DNA of 64,000 bases from Hippophae tibetana (taxonomy: Eukaryota > Streptophyta > Magnoliopsida > Rosales > Elaeagnaceae): NCBI GenBank assembly GCA_037013495.1, contig CM072806.1, positions 18,645,001 through 18,709,000 on the forward strand, in the 5' to 3' direction. The notes beneath the pieces are model-generated. The model worked only from the letters and a program-made list of their open reading frames with translations, made no database searches and was not told the origin of the DNA. The translations under genes were made by a program, and so were the position numbers. Below, in pieces: positions 10,661 through 21,833 of the stretch (positions are counted from its first letter, which is position 1; each line of letters starts with the position of its first letter).

Positions 10661-10722
10661 ATTTTAACTACTTAGCTTTCAAAAAGGGGCTTCTGGTTCG
10701 TTTTCTTCGAGTAGTTGCCTCC
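10661..10722. other. Short host segment between two copia elements
   Basis: 62 bp between the end of copia-B copy 1 and the target duplication (ATAAT, 10723-10727) of copia-A. Joined to 24640 onwards across copia-A, it restores the pre-insertion site. That join has an open frame of roughly 36 codons, too short to interpret. Confidence 0.6.
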
Positions 10723-10727
10723 ATAAT

Positions 10728-11434
10728 CATTGGAAACGTGAATTAAAAAAAACATAAATTTGTGTCAAATTTTAGTCTCTTAAATCTTATCATACATTGT
10801 AATTTTAGGTCACTTAGCTGATGGATAAATACAAAATGATTGATTATTAATTTTAAGCCTTAAAGTCACACACTTTTGTAAAATAGGAGAGAACCTACTC
10901 AAATGTAACCATTATTTTTCCACTTAAAAAATAACTATTATTTTTCACTCATAATTGATCGTTAATTTTCTACTTAAAAAATTATCGTTATTTTTTCAGT
11001 TGGAAATAATCGTTGTTATTTTCACTCAGACATGACCGTTATTTATCATAATTGTCACAAATTTTCTCAAACTATAAATACAGGGTCTCATCTCTTAGTT
11101 TAGATACACTAATTCTCTTACAAACCATAGAAGCAATAACTCTTAGAAAGAAAAGAAGAAGATATTAAATTGTTTTTAGATTTTTCTGAGCAATATAAAC
11201 TTTAGAGATATAGCATTCTAAACTTCATCAGTACAATGAAATTTCGAGACAGAAACAAACATTTTGGGTTGTTTTATCCTGGGGACAACGGAGTTGTATT
11301 TTCTTGCACAAGTTTGGGTAGAGCCGTGAAACGTCTTAAAGAGAGCGACCTAGTTTGCGACCCAACCAAAGCAGTACATTTTAATATATCGGTAATATTT
11401 TTCTTACATTGTTTTTCACATATTTGTGAAAACA
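10728..11434 (+). repeat. copia-A 5' LTR
   Basis: Collinear with the 3' LTR from first to last base. Its terminal TG has become CA (CATTGGAAACGTGAATT against TGTTGAAAATGTGAATT), yet the target duplication ATAAT sits exactly before it. A TATA box (ACTATAAATACAGG) lies near 11072. About five degenerate ~29-bp repeats occupy 10905-11048. It ends GAAAACA at 11434. Confidence 0.85.
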
Positions 11435-11539
11435 ATTTTGAGACGATTTCTATCTGCCATATCTACTGAAATGTTAACTGCTGATCTCAACAACTCGTTT
11501 CATTTCAAGGACTACACTTTAAAATATTGAGACAAAAAA

Positions 11540-12620
11540 GTTATCTTTCTTAACCATGAAAAAGGTCGCTTCTGTTCTTAATACTAAAAAACCAACACTG
11601 TTTAATCCTCTTACTGAAGCTATAACAAAAGGATTTAGACACCTGGATGGAAAATAATTTTCTACGCAAAAAAAATTATTCTTAATGGATTAATGGGTTA
11701 CTTATATGCCTATTATAATTTCGATAAGTCCACTAAGGAAATTTTGGATGCACTTCAAAAGAAGTATGATACTAAGGAAGCTAGAACAAAGAAGTATGTT
11801 GTCATTAGATATATGAAGTATAGATGATTGATGGAAAATCTGTGGAAGCTCAATCACAAGAACTGTAGAAGATAACACATGAAATAACTTCTCAAGGTAT
11901 GGCTTTAGATGAAAAAATTCAAGTTGCTATTATTATAGATAAATTACCCTACATGGAAAGATTTTAAGAATGCACTTAGACATAAAACTAAGAAATTTTC
12001 TTTAGAAAGTCTTATAACCTGTCTAAGAATAGAAGAAGAAGCCCAAAAACAAGATCAAAGAGATTAAGTACTCATTGTCTCAAACAATAGTACCAATAAG
12101 AAATCCTCCTCTACAATTATGAAACCTAAAGGAAGAAACATGAAAACTCAGAATCGCAATAATAACTAGAATCGTAACCACCAAAATAGAAACATAAATT
12201 ATCCTCCACAGAATGGACCTCAACACCCCTCAAGAAATAACACATTCATGTGTTATAGTTGTAACAGACCTGACCACTTGGCTAGAAACTACCGGAATAG
12301 GAATCATCCTACATCGCAGGTAAGCCTTACCGAAGATCAACTAATTGCTATGATATCTGAAATCAATTTTGTTGGGGGATATGAGGGGTGGTGGGTGGAT
12401 ACTGGTGCTTCTCACCATGTTTGCCATGATCGAGACATGTTCAAGTCTTATTCTGTGTTTGAGGATAAGAAAGTGTTCTTGGGCAACTCCCACTTCATTA
12501 AAGTTAATGGTACTGGTAAGGTGGAATTGAATTTTTACCTCTGGAAAGAATATTATCTTAAAGGATGTCTTACATACTCCAGAGATGAGAAAGAACTTAG
12601 TTTCGGGTTTTACCACTAGA
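11540..12620 (+). pseudogene. copia-A gag and protease (degenerate)
   Basis: Gag is recognisable only in pieces and has many stops. A zinc knuckle near 12248-12290 reads CYSCNRPDHLARNY, with the final cysteine replaced by Tyr. The protease follows in the same frame with WWVDTGASHHVCHDRDMF, an intact D-T-G-A active site. Further down, fragments ending in a repeated segment (compare 12550-12610 with 12620-12680: TTAAARGATKTCYTACATACTC) show a small tandem duplication of about 75 bp. No product is possible. Confidence 0.8.
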
Positions 12621-12779
12621 AAGACTATCATCTTAAAAGATTTCCTACATACTCTAGAGATAAGAAAGAACTTAGTTTTGGGCTATCTTCTTAACAAAGT
12701 TGAGTTTACTCAAACTATAGGGGCAGATTAATATACAATAACTAAAAATAATATTTTTTGTTGGGAAAGGGTACGCCAC

Positions 12780-13931
12780 TAATGGCATGTTTAAATTGAA
12801 TGTTAAAATTAATAAAGCTTCTTCTTCTGCTTATATGTTTAGTTCTTTTAATATTTGGCATGCTAGACTTTTTTTCATGTTAATAAACACATAATTAAGA
12901 ATATGAGTACCTTAGAACTAATTACTAAACTATCTTTGAATTATTTTGAAAAATGTGACTTTTGTAGTCAAGCTAAAATAACCAAAACTTCACATAAGTA
13001 AGTAGATAGAGACTCTAAACCTTTAGAATTAATACACTCTCACATATGTGAACTTGATGGAAATTTAACAAGAAATGGAAAACACTATTTTTTAACTTTT
13101 ATTGATGACTGTTCAGATTATACTTATGTATATCTAATGAAAAATAAAAGTGAAGCGTTCGACATGTTCAAAATATTTATGATTGAAATTGAAAATCAAC
13201 TTAACAGAAAAATAAAAAGGTTTCGAAGTGATAGAGGCACTGAATATGATTCCAATATTTTCAATGATTTTTATAAAACTCATGAAATCATTTTTGAAAA
13301 AACTACACCTTATTCTTCTGAAATGAATGGAAAAACTGAAAGAAAAATAGGATTTTTACTGAATCAATTATTGCAATTTTATTAAACTTTGGTACTACTT
13401 CCCATTGGTGGTTAGAAATTTTATTAATTGTTTGTTATATGCTAAATAGAGTGCGTAAATCAACTAGTAAAATTTCAACATATAAAATTTTGAAAAATAA
13501 GAAACCTAACCTAACTTATTTTAAAACTTGGGGTTGCTTAGGATATGAATGTATGTTCATAGGATATGTTGTAAATAGTAAAGCTTATAAATTATATGGC
13601 TTAAATAATCATGTAGTTATAGAATCAAATGATGCTAACTTCTATGAGCATAAGCTTCCCTTTAAATTGAAAAATAATGGGGGCTCGTCTTCTAGTATTT
13701 TGCCCATAACTAGAACTAGTGAACCAAATGAGGAATTAAACACTGAAATTAGGATAAGTAAACGAGCTCAAACCCTTAAGGATTTTAGGTCTTATTTTTA
13801 TGCTTATATCTTAGATTCCACAAACTCTTCAAGAAGCCTTATCTTTTTTAGATGCAAACTTATGGAAAGAAGCCATAAATGATGAAATAGACTCTCTTGA
13901 GTATAATAGAACTTGGCATTTAGTTGACTTA
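12780..13931 (+). pseudogene. copia-A integrase and start of reverse transcriptase
   Basis: The integrase zinc module is degraded near 12850-12980. The core follows: the first catalytic aspartate, expected in IHSDxC, reads IHSHIC (near 13035), so it is lost. The second lies in RFRSDRGTEYDSN and the glutamate lies in SSEMNGKTERK (near 13330). At 13850-13930 the N-terminal RT motif (LWKEAINDEIDSLEYNRTWHLVDL) runs up to the exact point where the solo LTR inserted. It resumes at 15685 with PTGCKPIGCKW. Confidence 0.85.
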
Positions 13932-15684
13932 TGATGAGTGCTCAAAAAGCACTAAAATAACCATGATTTTATGCACATTAATTGATTAAAAATATATATA
14001 TTTATATGTTTTATCATATATTTATATAAATTTGTCTTTTTCGGAATCACGGGTATTTTTACTTGAAGCAATGCATAACAAATATATTAATAAATAAATG
14101 GAGAAAGGTCAACAAATAGGCAAAAATTGGACAAAATGGGTCAAAAAAATCAAAAATATCAAAAAGGAGAAAAACGCGCCGCCGCGCCGCCGTGCCACCC
14201 AGCCGCGCGCGCAGCAGCACCCAATCCCGCGCCAAGCTACGCGCGGCTACTGTTCATCCGCGCGCGCCGATGCCCGTTTCGCCCCATTTTTCACGTGCAG
14301 CCGCCCCATGACGTCATGCTGACGTCATCAATGACCTCAGCATTTCCATTACGCGTTTTTACATTTTTTTACTCATTTTTTCTCTCCATCCTCACCTATA
14401 AATACTCCCCTTCCCTTCACTTCAAAACACACCTTCAACACCTCCAAATACATTTTTTTCTCTCTTTTCTTAGATTTTTAGGTTTTTTTTAGTTTTTCTT
14501 AGTTTTTAGTTCAATTCTCTTAGTTTTAGAGTTCTTCCCTTTTTGGGAAGAACTAGTTATGTTTATGTAATTTTTTAGCTTTTTGATTCAATAAATGGGA
14601 GTACAAATTCCGCTTGGAGTTTTTCCAACAACGGGAATAGCGTCGAAGTTCTGTAAGGATTTTATTTTCTTTACAGTTATTTTTATGCTTTATTCTTACA
14701 TGTTATATTTAATTTGTCTGTGATTAAATTTAACTGTACTGGTTGTTAATAAACATGATGTAATAATAACGTTGTTATGCTTGCAAAATATTAAATAGGT
14801 AAAAATCTCTAAAATGAATTGATTTTATTTTTATTCATGATTTTATATTAAGAATGTTAGAGAGAAATATATTATTTTTCATTACAAACTTAAACCTAAA
14901 AATTAGATTTTAAGGTTTAGTTATCCGGTCTGATTTAGAGTAGTGCTCTTTTATTTGATGGTACAATCGCCCGGTAGTTAGAGTGAAGCTCTATTTCAAA
15001 AGTTTTTATAAGAATTATTATCTGAAAATGTATTGATGACATGTTTTCGGTAGTGGTTTTAAAACTTGAAAGTTAGTACTCGGATAACTAAATTCTTAGG
15101 TTTAATTTGGACACCTTGAATAAAGTTTAAACTGTCTAACCCCACCAAAGGTGGCATTTAAATGGTTCATTTTTAATCTCTTAGAAAAAGGAATTAATTT
15201 AATTAAGCATATTAGTTATCAACCCCACCCATAGGTGTTAATTGATTTGTTTAGTTAACAAAGAATATCTAACCCCACCAAAGGTGGTATTCATACAAAA
15301 AAAAGAGAATCAATAAATATCAATTCATATCTTTAATAACCTAAATAATATGAGCAAGCATAATTAACTTAGTTATTATATCCATAAATACTCCGCCATT
15401 ATAAATGATAAAATTTGCATAAATGTTTATTGAATCTATGTTTATTTTTATGTAAGTAGATTAAAAACACAAAACCCCAAAATATCGTGACAGGATGTTT
15501 AGGATTTAATTTCGTTTTTAAAAGTTTGAATAATAAATTAGAAACCACATACATTCCTTCCTTAGATCGACCTTGGGAGTATACTTATCATTTTCTACGA
15601 AATGATTCGTGCACTTACGAGAGTTTTATAAATATTAAAACCAAAGTATTGGCAAGAATCGACGATTTCGGTTTTCGCTCATCA
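13932..15684 (+). mobile_element. Solo LTR, 1753 bp, inserted in copia-A
   Basis: Starts TGATGAG and ends CTCATCA (TG...CA with a 7-bp terminal inverted repeat). It is flanked by a perfect 5-bp duplication, ACTTA, at 13927-13931 and 15685-15689. Copia-A coding resumes directly after it, so the internal part of the donor element is gone, as expected after LTR-LTR recombination. It has a likely TATA box (TATAAATAC, 14397-14405), an AATAAA near 14589, and a CpG-rich patch at 14176-14300. Short open frames across that patch are not genes. LTR length suggests a gypsy-type or large-LTR family, but without internal sequence this is a guess. Confidence 0.92.
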
Positions 15685-15726
15685 ACTTACCTACTGGTTG
15701 CAAAACCATAGGATGTAAATGGATAC

Positions 15727-15854
15727 TGTTTGGAGAGAATTTTCTAGTTAAGGATTCTAGTGATTTTTAAAGAGAAGTGGAAATATGGACAAATGAATAG
15801 ATCTCGTATTCTTCTCATTTAAGGGGTATATATATGTATGATATCCTACGTACA
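15727..15854. repeat. Left 128-bp terminal repeat of the non-coding element
   Basis: Starts TGTTTGGAGAGAATTTTC and ends CCTACGTACA. It contains GGGGTATATATATG, a possible TATA region. It differs from the right copy at about three bases, including TTTAAA/TTTAGA and GATCTCG/GATCCCG. Confidence 0.85.
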
Positions 15855-17642
15855 TGGCAAGGTATGCATAAGCGACCTGTATACATGGTTACATACTCAG
15901 TAAAATTGCACACAAACTAGTTTAAATAGAAAGCATATCGCTACAAATGTTACACACAAATAAAGGGAGGTCGTTATATGCAGGTCGTTCACGAAGAGGG
16001 AGTACCTTGATCACATCGGGATATCATAGTTTCACCAAGTGTTGACATCCAAGACCTCATCGTTTGATAATGAAGTACTTCTGTCGACTGGTTTGTACGC
16101 TCTACCAAGCTTGTTGAGCCCATACCTTTTATTAAGCCAACCTTATATCTTCACTATATCCTAGCGTGGTACCTATACTTATTAGGTCACATGTCCGTTA
16201 CATATTTAATACCAAACATTAACTCCCATATTCTCTTGATTTTGAGAAATCAAGGGAATAATACTTGTTTATTGATTTTAATTTAAATAAACCACTTTAA
16301 ATGATTTAACGTATATAAGTATATAACGGCCACTCAGACGATACAATTTTCGATTGCGAGGTTATTTAACTACAAACAATATTCCTTTAATTAATTTTAT
16401 TTTTTAATTAAACCTTTCAACTTTCCGCTCACTTTATAAATAATAAAGATGTTTACTTTTACCATACGTTTTAACTTAAATTTATTTTAAGAAATTTTTG
16501 ACCCATTAAGTGTTTTCCAATTATTATGCTATGTCTACTCGTTAGAAAAATACTTAGTCTATTTTTTAGTTCATTTTTTTAACGATGTCAAAGGGATAAC
16601 CAATCCATTCTTTATTTTTAGGTTGCGATTCAAACGACCTACATTCACATTAAGTAATTTATTATTAATTTTATTTTAACATGTCTCAAAAAAGAAAAAT
16701 AGGTGGTTCATCTTATGGCAATGTGATATAGGTCGTTAGGTAACGCACCTTATACTTATATAATACCAAATATTATATTAACTCCCCTATTTGCGAGGTT
16801 ATCAAGTTGTTAAGAGTATTTTTATTATTAATCCGAGTTTGAAGGGTTTGAAGGGGTAAACCCTTCAGGCTCTCCTCAGGTTTCGTTATTAACTCTATTA
16901 ATCAGGTTGTCATTTAAGTGCTACTTGATCGTCATATAAACGTTGCCTAATCAAGTTGTCGTATGAGAGTTACTTGATTAGGTCTTGTATGCATAGGTTA
17001 CCCCGGTCGTTTACTTGGACCTGAAGATCTTGGTCTTCAGGTATCGACTCTCAGGTCGCTAGGTGAATGCTACTATGCCACTTCATTATTACATAGTTAC
17101 AATTTAAGTAATCCTTACGATTAAGGAAGGTGGATGGATTTGCTATTGGAAACCATATATCTAAGCATTTATTTGTCATGTAGCCTATGAAGCGGGGTTT
17201 TTATTGCACCGCACTACACTATGATATGGTATTTTCAAACTAGGAATAAAGCATCATCTTATAGCGGACATATGGCTTATATACCCTAAATACCCCCAAA
17301 GAACCAGGGACCTAAATTCTCTTCCTCAATGAAAAATATGCACCTTGCTATGTCTATATTGCTTTTAATACCGACGTAGTGGGGTGAACTGAGGTCCCTT
17401 TCGAAGGAACCGGTGGAACTTTTCATAAGATATTAATAGCCCATATTCAGATACAATATACCATGGTGAAATATTGACCCACAGCTAGATGTGACATGCG
17501 AGGGTGAATAACCAACCTCTCACATGCGCTTCCATCAGAAGAGTAGTTTGCCCTGAAACTTAAGTCTCTTCCTTAAGACGTATTTCGGATTATGAGCGGA
17601 TCATTCAATAATACCTACATTTTTACCATGTTGAAATACATC

Positions 17643-18296
17643 TGGCATCTCGAGTGGGGGGGTCAAGGGACTCCTCCTCCAATCACGGGGCATAAGAAAA
17701 GCCACATCTCGAGTGGGGGGGTCAGGGGACTCCTCCTCTAATCACGAGGCAATATGGTGTCTTGCAACTCAAGTGAAAAGGTCAAATGACTTTTCCCAAC
17801 TTGGGGGCATGAAATAAGACGCCCAAAGTATGATTGCGATCATATTTCGCATCTCGAGTAGGGGGGTCAGGGGAATCCTCCTCCAATAACGTGGCATAAT
17901 ACATATCCTGCATCCTGAGTAGGGGGGTCAGGGGACTCCTCCTCTAATCACGGGGCATAAGACAAGCCACATCTCGAGTGGGGTGTCAGGGGACTTGTCT
18001 TCCAATCACGAGGCAATAGGGTGTCTTGCAACTCAAGTGAGAAGGTCAAATGACTTTTCTCAACTCGGGGGCATGAAATAAGACGCCCAAAGTATGATTG
18101 CGAGCATATTCTGCATCTCAAGTGGAGGGATCAAGGGACTCCTCCTCCAATCATGAGGCATAGGACGTATCCCGCATCCCGAGTGGGAGGGTCAAGGGAC
18201 TCCTCCTCCAATCATGGGGCATAATACAAGCTACATCTCGAGTGGGGGGGTCAAAGGACTTCTCTTCCAATCACGGGGCAATAGGGCGGGCTGGCG
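17643..18296. repeat. G-rich higher-order tandem repeat, ~264-bp period
   Basis: About ten monomers of 58-84 bp share the core CTCGAGTGGGGGGGTCA, then GGGGACTCCTCCTCCAATC, then ACGGGGCATAA. They are organised in a longer period. The block of four monomers at 17705-17969 is repeated at 17970-18233, and a further unit starts at 18234. One monomer type is a divergent A-rich form (ACTCAAGTGARAAGGTCAAA, at 17767 and 18030) that keeps its place in each block. The region has no open frame of interest. Confidence 0.85.
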
Positions 18297-18409
18297 ACAT
18301 GCGAGGGTGAAAACCCTACCCCACATATGCTTCAATCTTTGAGGAATTGATTGCTTTAATATTTTGCGAGATATGCAACATGTGAGGGTGAAAACCCTAC
18401 CCCACATGT
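18296..18409. repeat. Repeated hairpin motif flanking the tandem array
   Basis: A palindromic unit with arms ACATGTG...CACATGT around AGGGT-GAAA-ACCCT lies at 18378-18409. A near copy lies at 18296-18331 (GACATGCGAGGGTGAAAACC start), and a degenerate one before the array at about 17489-17524. Arms of 7 bp plus an inner 5-bp stem can be paired by eye. Confidence 0.65.
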
Positions 18410-19765
18410 GCTCCAAATTTTTCTTGCACGAAGAAATAGTCGATACTTTGACAAACTCATAATTAATTACTCGAAACATGGGAGTTCATGTATCAACCTT
18501 ACGCGCCAAAAGAAAACATGGTACGAACTTCATAATAACTTCATCAATATTTGGATAATGAATTTGTGGTATACACCATATGTAGCGTAAATAGTTCCAC
18601 TTCATAATAATGAATTGGTCATATACGCCATATGTGGTGTGAATAGTCCCACTTTATAATAATTTCCTCAACAATGTTTCTTGTCATGATGGGATAAATA
18701 ATATGACTTGTTTAATGGATTACAAATATCCTGAAGCGCGTCAAACTCTACCTCATTTACCAAGGTCAATCCCTTCATCAAATAAAGAAGGGCATGTAAT
18801 GATGAGTTCATATATCATATAAACTCACCTCGTGTGGTGTGCATAAGCTCCCCTTAATTTTCTTGGCACCTAATCCTTAATCAATTTGAACAGCCATTGG
18901 TATAAAAGTTATTCGATCATCACCTCGCAATGTATAGCCAGTACCTTATTCATTGTCTGGAAATTTTGATGTAACCACGACATATAATTTCCACCTAGCA
19001 GTTTGTAGGGTGTCCAATACATTAACTGGCTGCCTATAGAGCAGCAGTGTTATAACCTCTCTCATAATAGAAATGTCACTCCTATTAAAACAATGCCGAC
19101 TCTGAGCTGTCCATATTTTATTCCCCCAGGTTGTCATCTAATTTATTGGCCACACTGAGGATGTATGTAAGAAAATATCATTAGCTTCAGTAGCTTAATC
19201 TTAGCACTACCTACCACCATTGATTCACAACTTGTGTATGGTAGTCCCTCATGGTTTCATGATTGCCAAGTTGTGGATGTTCTTAATGCGTTGTCCACTG
19301 AAAATAGTGGCACCATTCAACTACTTTACATACAGCCCAATACACCTTTACTTTGGCACTAGCTCGTGGATTTTAGTCGTTGCATACATGGATATTCTCT
19401 ACCAAAAGAATCCGAGTGGGGGTGATAGCTCCAGCCTATCACCTTTGACAGAAAAGCTCGAAAAATATAAACCAGAAGTTCAAGAATAGCTCTACCCAAA
19501 AGAAGATACGGCTTGGAGGTGTACGTCTTAATTATTTTGTCTCTTAAGTCCATCCATTAGTTCGTATCAAGGAACGACCAGATCAACCCATTAGTGGCCA
19601 AAACCATACCAACCCACTAGATATCATAACAGATCGCAACACTAATTAGCTCGTGGGTTGGTGGCTTAAGGTCAGTTTCAAATTGAAAGCAAATCCACAC
19701 TTATCAGTTCGCGGTAGGTATATCTAAATTCATCATTTATCGTAACCGATCCAAGTGTAGTTTTT

Positions 19766-19858
19766 TTATAGAAATTGGCCCAGTTTGCGACCAACACCTT
19801 TGTCATCTTCTTCATAGAAATTGGCCCAGTTTGCGACTAACACCTTTGTCATCTTCTT
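19766..19858. repeat. 46-bp tandem duplication
   Basis: The segment starting TAGAAATTGGCCCAGTTTGC and ending CTTTGTCATCTTCTT occurs twice back to back with one or two differences. Similar phrases (CAGTTCGCGGT, GGTTGACACC) recur to about 20430, so this part of the non-coding element has a repetitive history. Confidence 0.7.
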
Positions 19859-21705
19859 TAGCCCATTGAGCAACCAAAATGCAAACTCATTGGAGATCGA
19901 AAAAGAAGAAGCAGAGGTCGTCGATAGAGCTACTGAAGTATTAACAGAGGAAACAACCTGTGAGTAACCAGTAACTACACGAAATAAGTTGAGAACGAAA
20001 TTGATCACAATTTGACACCAGCGAGGAACACTACACCGTTGTTTTGGGTCACATTATGTTTATTCCAATTCGTTCAAAAGTTCACAACCCATAACCTAGT
20101 TCCAGCTCGTGGTTTGTTTAATCTGCCTCGTCTGACAATAATGACCTAAACAAGAGATGTCCAACTATTTTGCAGCTATTTCTTACCCTCATCTCAGTGC
20201 ATCATCTTACGGAATATTTGTAATTACCTCGAGTGAAGAACATTCGTTCATCTAAACAGCTTGATAATCCAATCAGATCGAACTGCTATTGTTTGTTGAG
20301 TGTCCAAACAGATTCGAGAAGCTCATACCCTCAGTTTGCACCAAGTGTATCTCATTCATCGTTTATGGGAACTGATCATCAGTTTTTCTATAGAAATATA
20401 ATCAGTTCGCGGTTGACACCCAGTGGTCGTTCCAAATAGGTGCAGTCCATAATAGTTTATTTGGGTCGATCTAGGCCCAATTGGGAAGCTCAATTGGTTT
20501 CTTTCCAGCCCAATTTTACCTGATGTTGATCGAGTTCCATAGCTCGTTGTTCTTGTTCATTTAAACATCATAACAGATCGTTCCTGTTAGCGATCTCGTG
20601 ATTCACTTTCCCAGACTCAACGATCCATGTAATTATGTTCCAACGACGTCGCTCACCAGATCGCTTGATTTTTGGGTTACTTGGTGTCATTTCTAACTGA
20701 TTGCTAAAGTTGGTACCATAGAAAATAGTGATGTTGTAGTCGTTCATGGTGGAGTTGGTTTCAGATTGTAAACAAATCCACATCCATCAATTCACGCCAT
20801 GTCTAGCTCGTGGCTAGTTCGATCTGCGCCAATGTCATCACTCACTTTGTCTAACCATAACGACATGCACTAGACAACTCGCTTGGTCTTATAATAATGA
20901 TCCTCATCTTCCACTGTATCACCCTTCAATGTGTTTGTAATCACATCAGTGAACAGTGTCTGTTTGTCCAAATAGATCGGTGACCAATCAGACCAAGCTG
21001 TTTTTTTCTGGCCCTTTACGACAAGCAAATAGATAGACCGCACCAATATACTTCATCAATTTGGACTGGCCTAGGCCCAATTTGACAACCCAATTCATTT
21101 TAGGAGAAAAATGTTGTAACAGGGGAAACAACCTGGGAGTAAACAAGCAACACGAAATGAGTTGGGAATGAAACTAATCTCAATTTGACACCGACGAGAA
21201 GCACTATACTGCTAGAAGGAGGGCACCATGCATTGCTTTTGGTCACAATTATTAGGACCCAGTCCATTCTTCTCCAGAACGCAACAGTTCAACCATACCA
21301 ACCTAATTTTTTTTTCACACCGAGGCTAGCCCGTCTCTCTTCAGCTCGTTCCATCATCACTTCAAGCCATTACTTGGTCTTGGTTGGTATCCAATTTATG
21401 CATTGTTATCAGCTCGCGATTGATTGGTTGGACCAACGCTTTGTCATAAATTTGATCCTAGTCTGCATTAGCCACTATTCATCGTGGTCCTATTATAGCG
21501 ACCTACATGTCGTCCTATCCTCAACATCGAATCCATCGATGTGGATTGTACGAGCGCTCATTATTCCAGCTCGCTACCTATTCATGTCCATTTTATGTGC
21601 ATGTAAATGTCCCTAAAATGAGATAATTCTCCTTGGAATGAAAATGAAGGTCTCAAATACCAACTATGGACTAGAAAAATTTGAGTTCCCACAGACGGCA
21701 CCAAT

Positions 21706-21833
21706 TGTTTGGAGAGAATTTTCTAGTTAAGGATTCTAGTGATTTTTAGAGAGAAGTGGAAATATGGACAAATGAATAGATCCCGTATTCTACTCATTTA
21801 AGGGGTATATATATGTATGATATCCTACGTACA
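21706..21833. repeat. Right 128-bp terminal repeat of the non-coding element
   Basis: Same length and ends as 15727-15854. Directly after it the copia-A RT resumes with AAGCTCGTCTTGTAGTC (KARLVV). Confidence 0.85.

Larger units (their letters stand above)
15727..21833. mobile_element. Non-coding 6.1-kb element with 128-bp terminal direct repeats (LARD-like)
   Basis: Two 128-bp direct repeats (15727-15854 and 21706-21833) differ at only about three positions and end TG...CA, as LTRs do. Between them I find no reverse transcriptase, integrase, gag or other recognisable protein. The inside holds a G-rich tandem repeat (17643-18296), hairpin motifs, small duplications and otherwise unique sequence. 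The base run before the right repeat (CACAGACGGCACCAAT) is not a polypurine tract. The sequence after the left repeat starts TGGCAAGG, which fits a primer-binding site only in its first three bases. No target duplication is seen, and about 13 codons of copia-A RT are missing between GCKW and YKAR. A large non-autonomous retrotransposon derivative is my best reading. Confidence 0.7.

Noticed and set aside
14098..14492. Two overlapping open frames with Arg/Ala-rich products
   Set aside because: They lie in the GC-rich part and TATA region of the solo LTR. The length comes from base composition, and there is no known domain.
17643..18296. Direct repeats that might suggest a CRISPR array
   Set aside because: Repeats are contiguous with no unique spacers, diverge among units, and lie in a plant transposon.
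18231..18479. Minus-strand frame with the internal repeat HMWGRVFTLTC
   Set aside because: The repeat comes from the DNA hairpin motif; there is no protein family or codon support.
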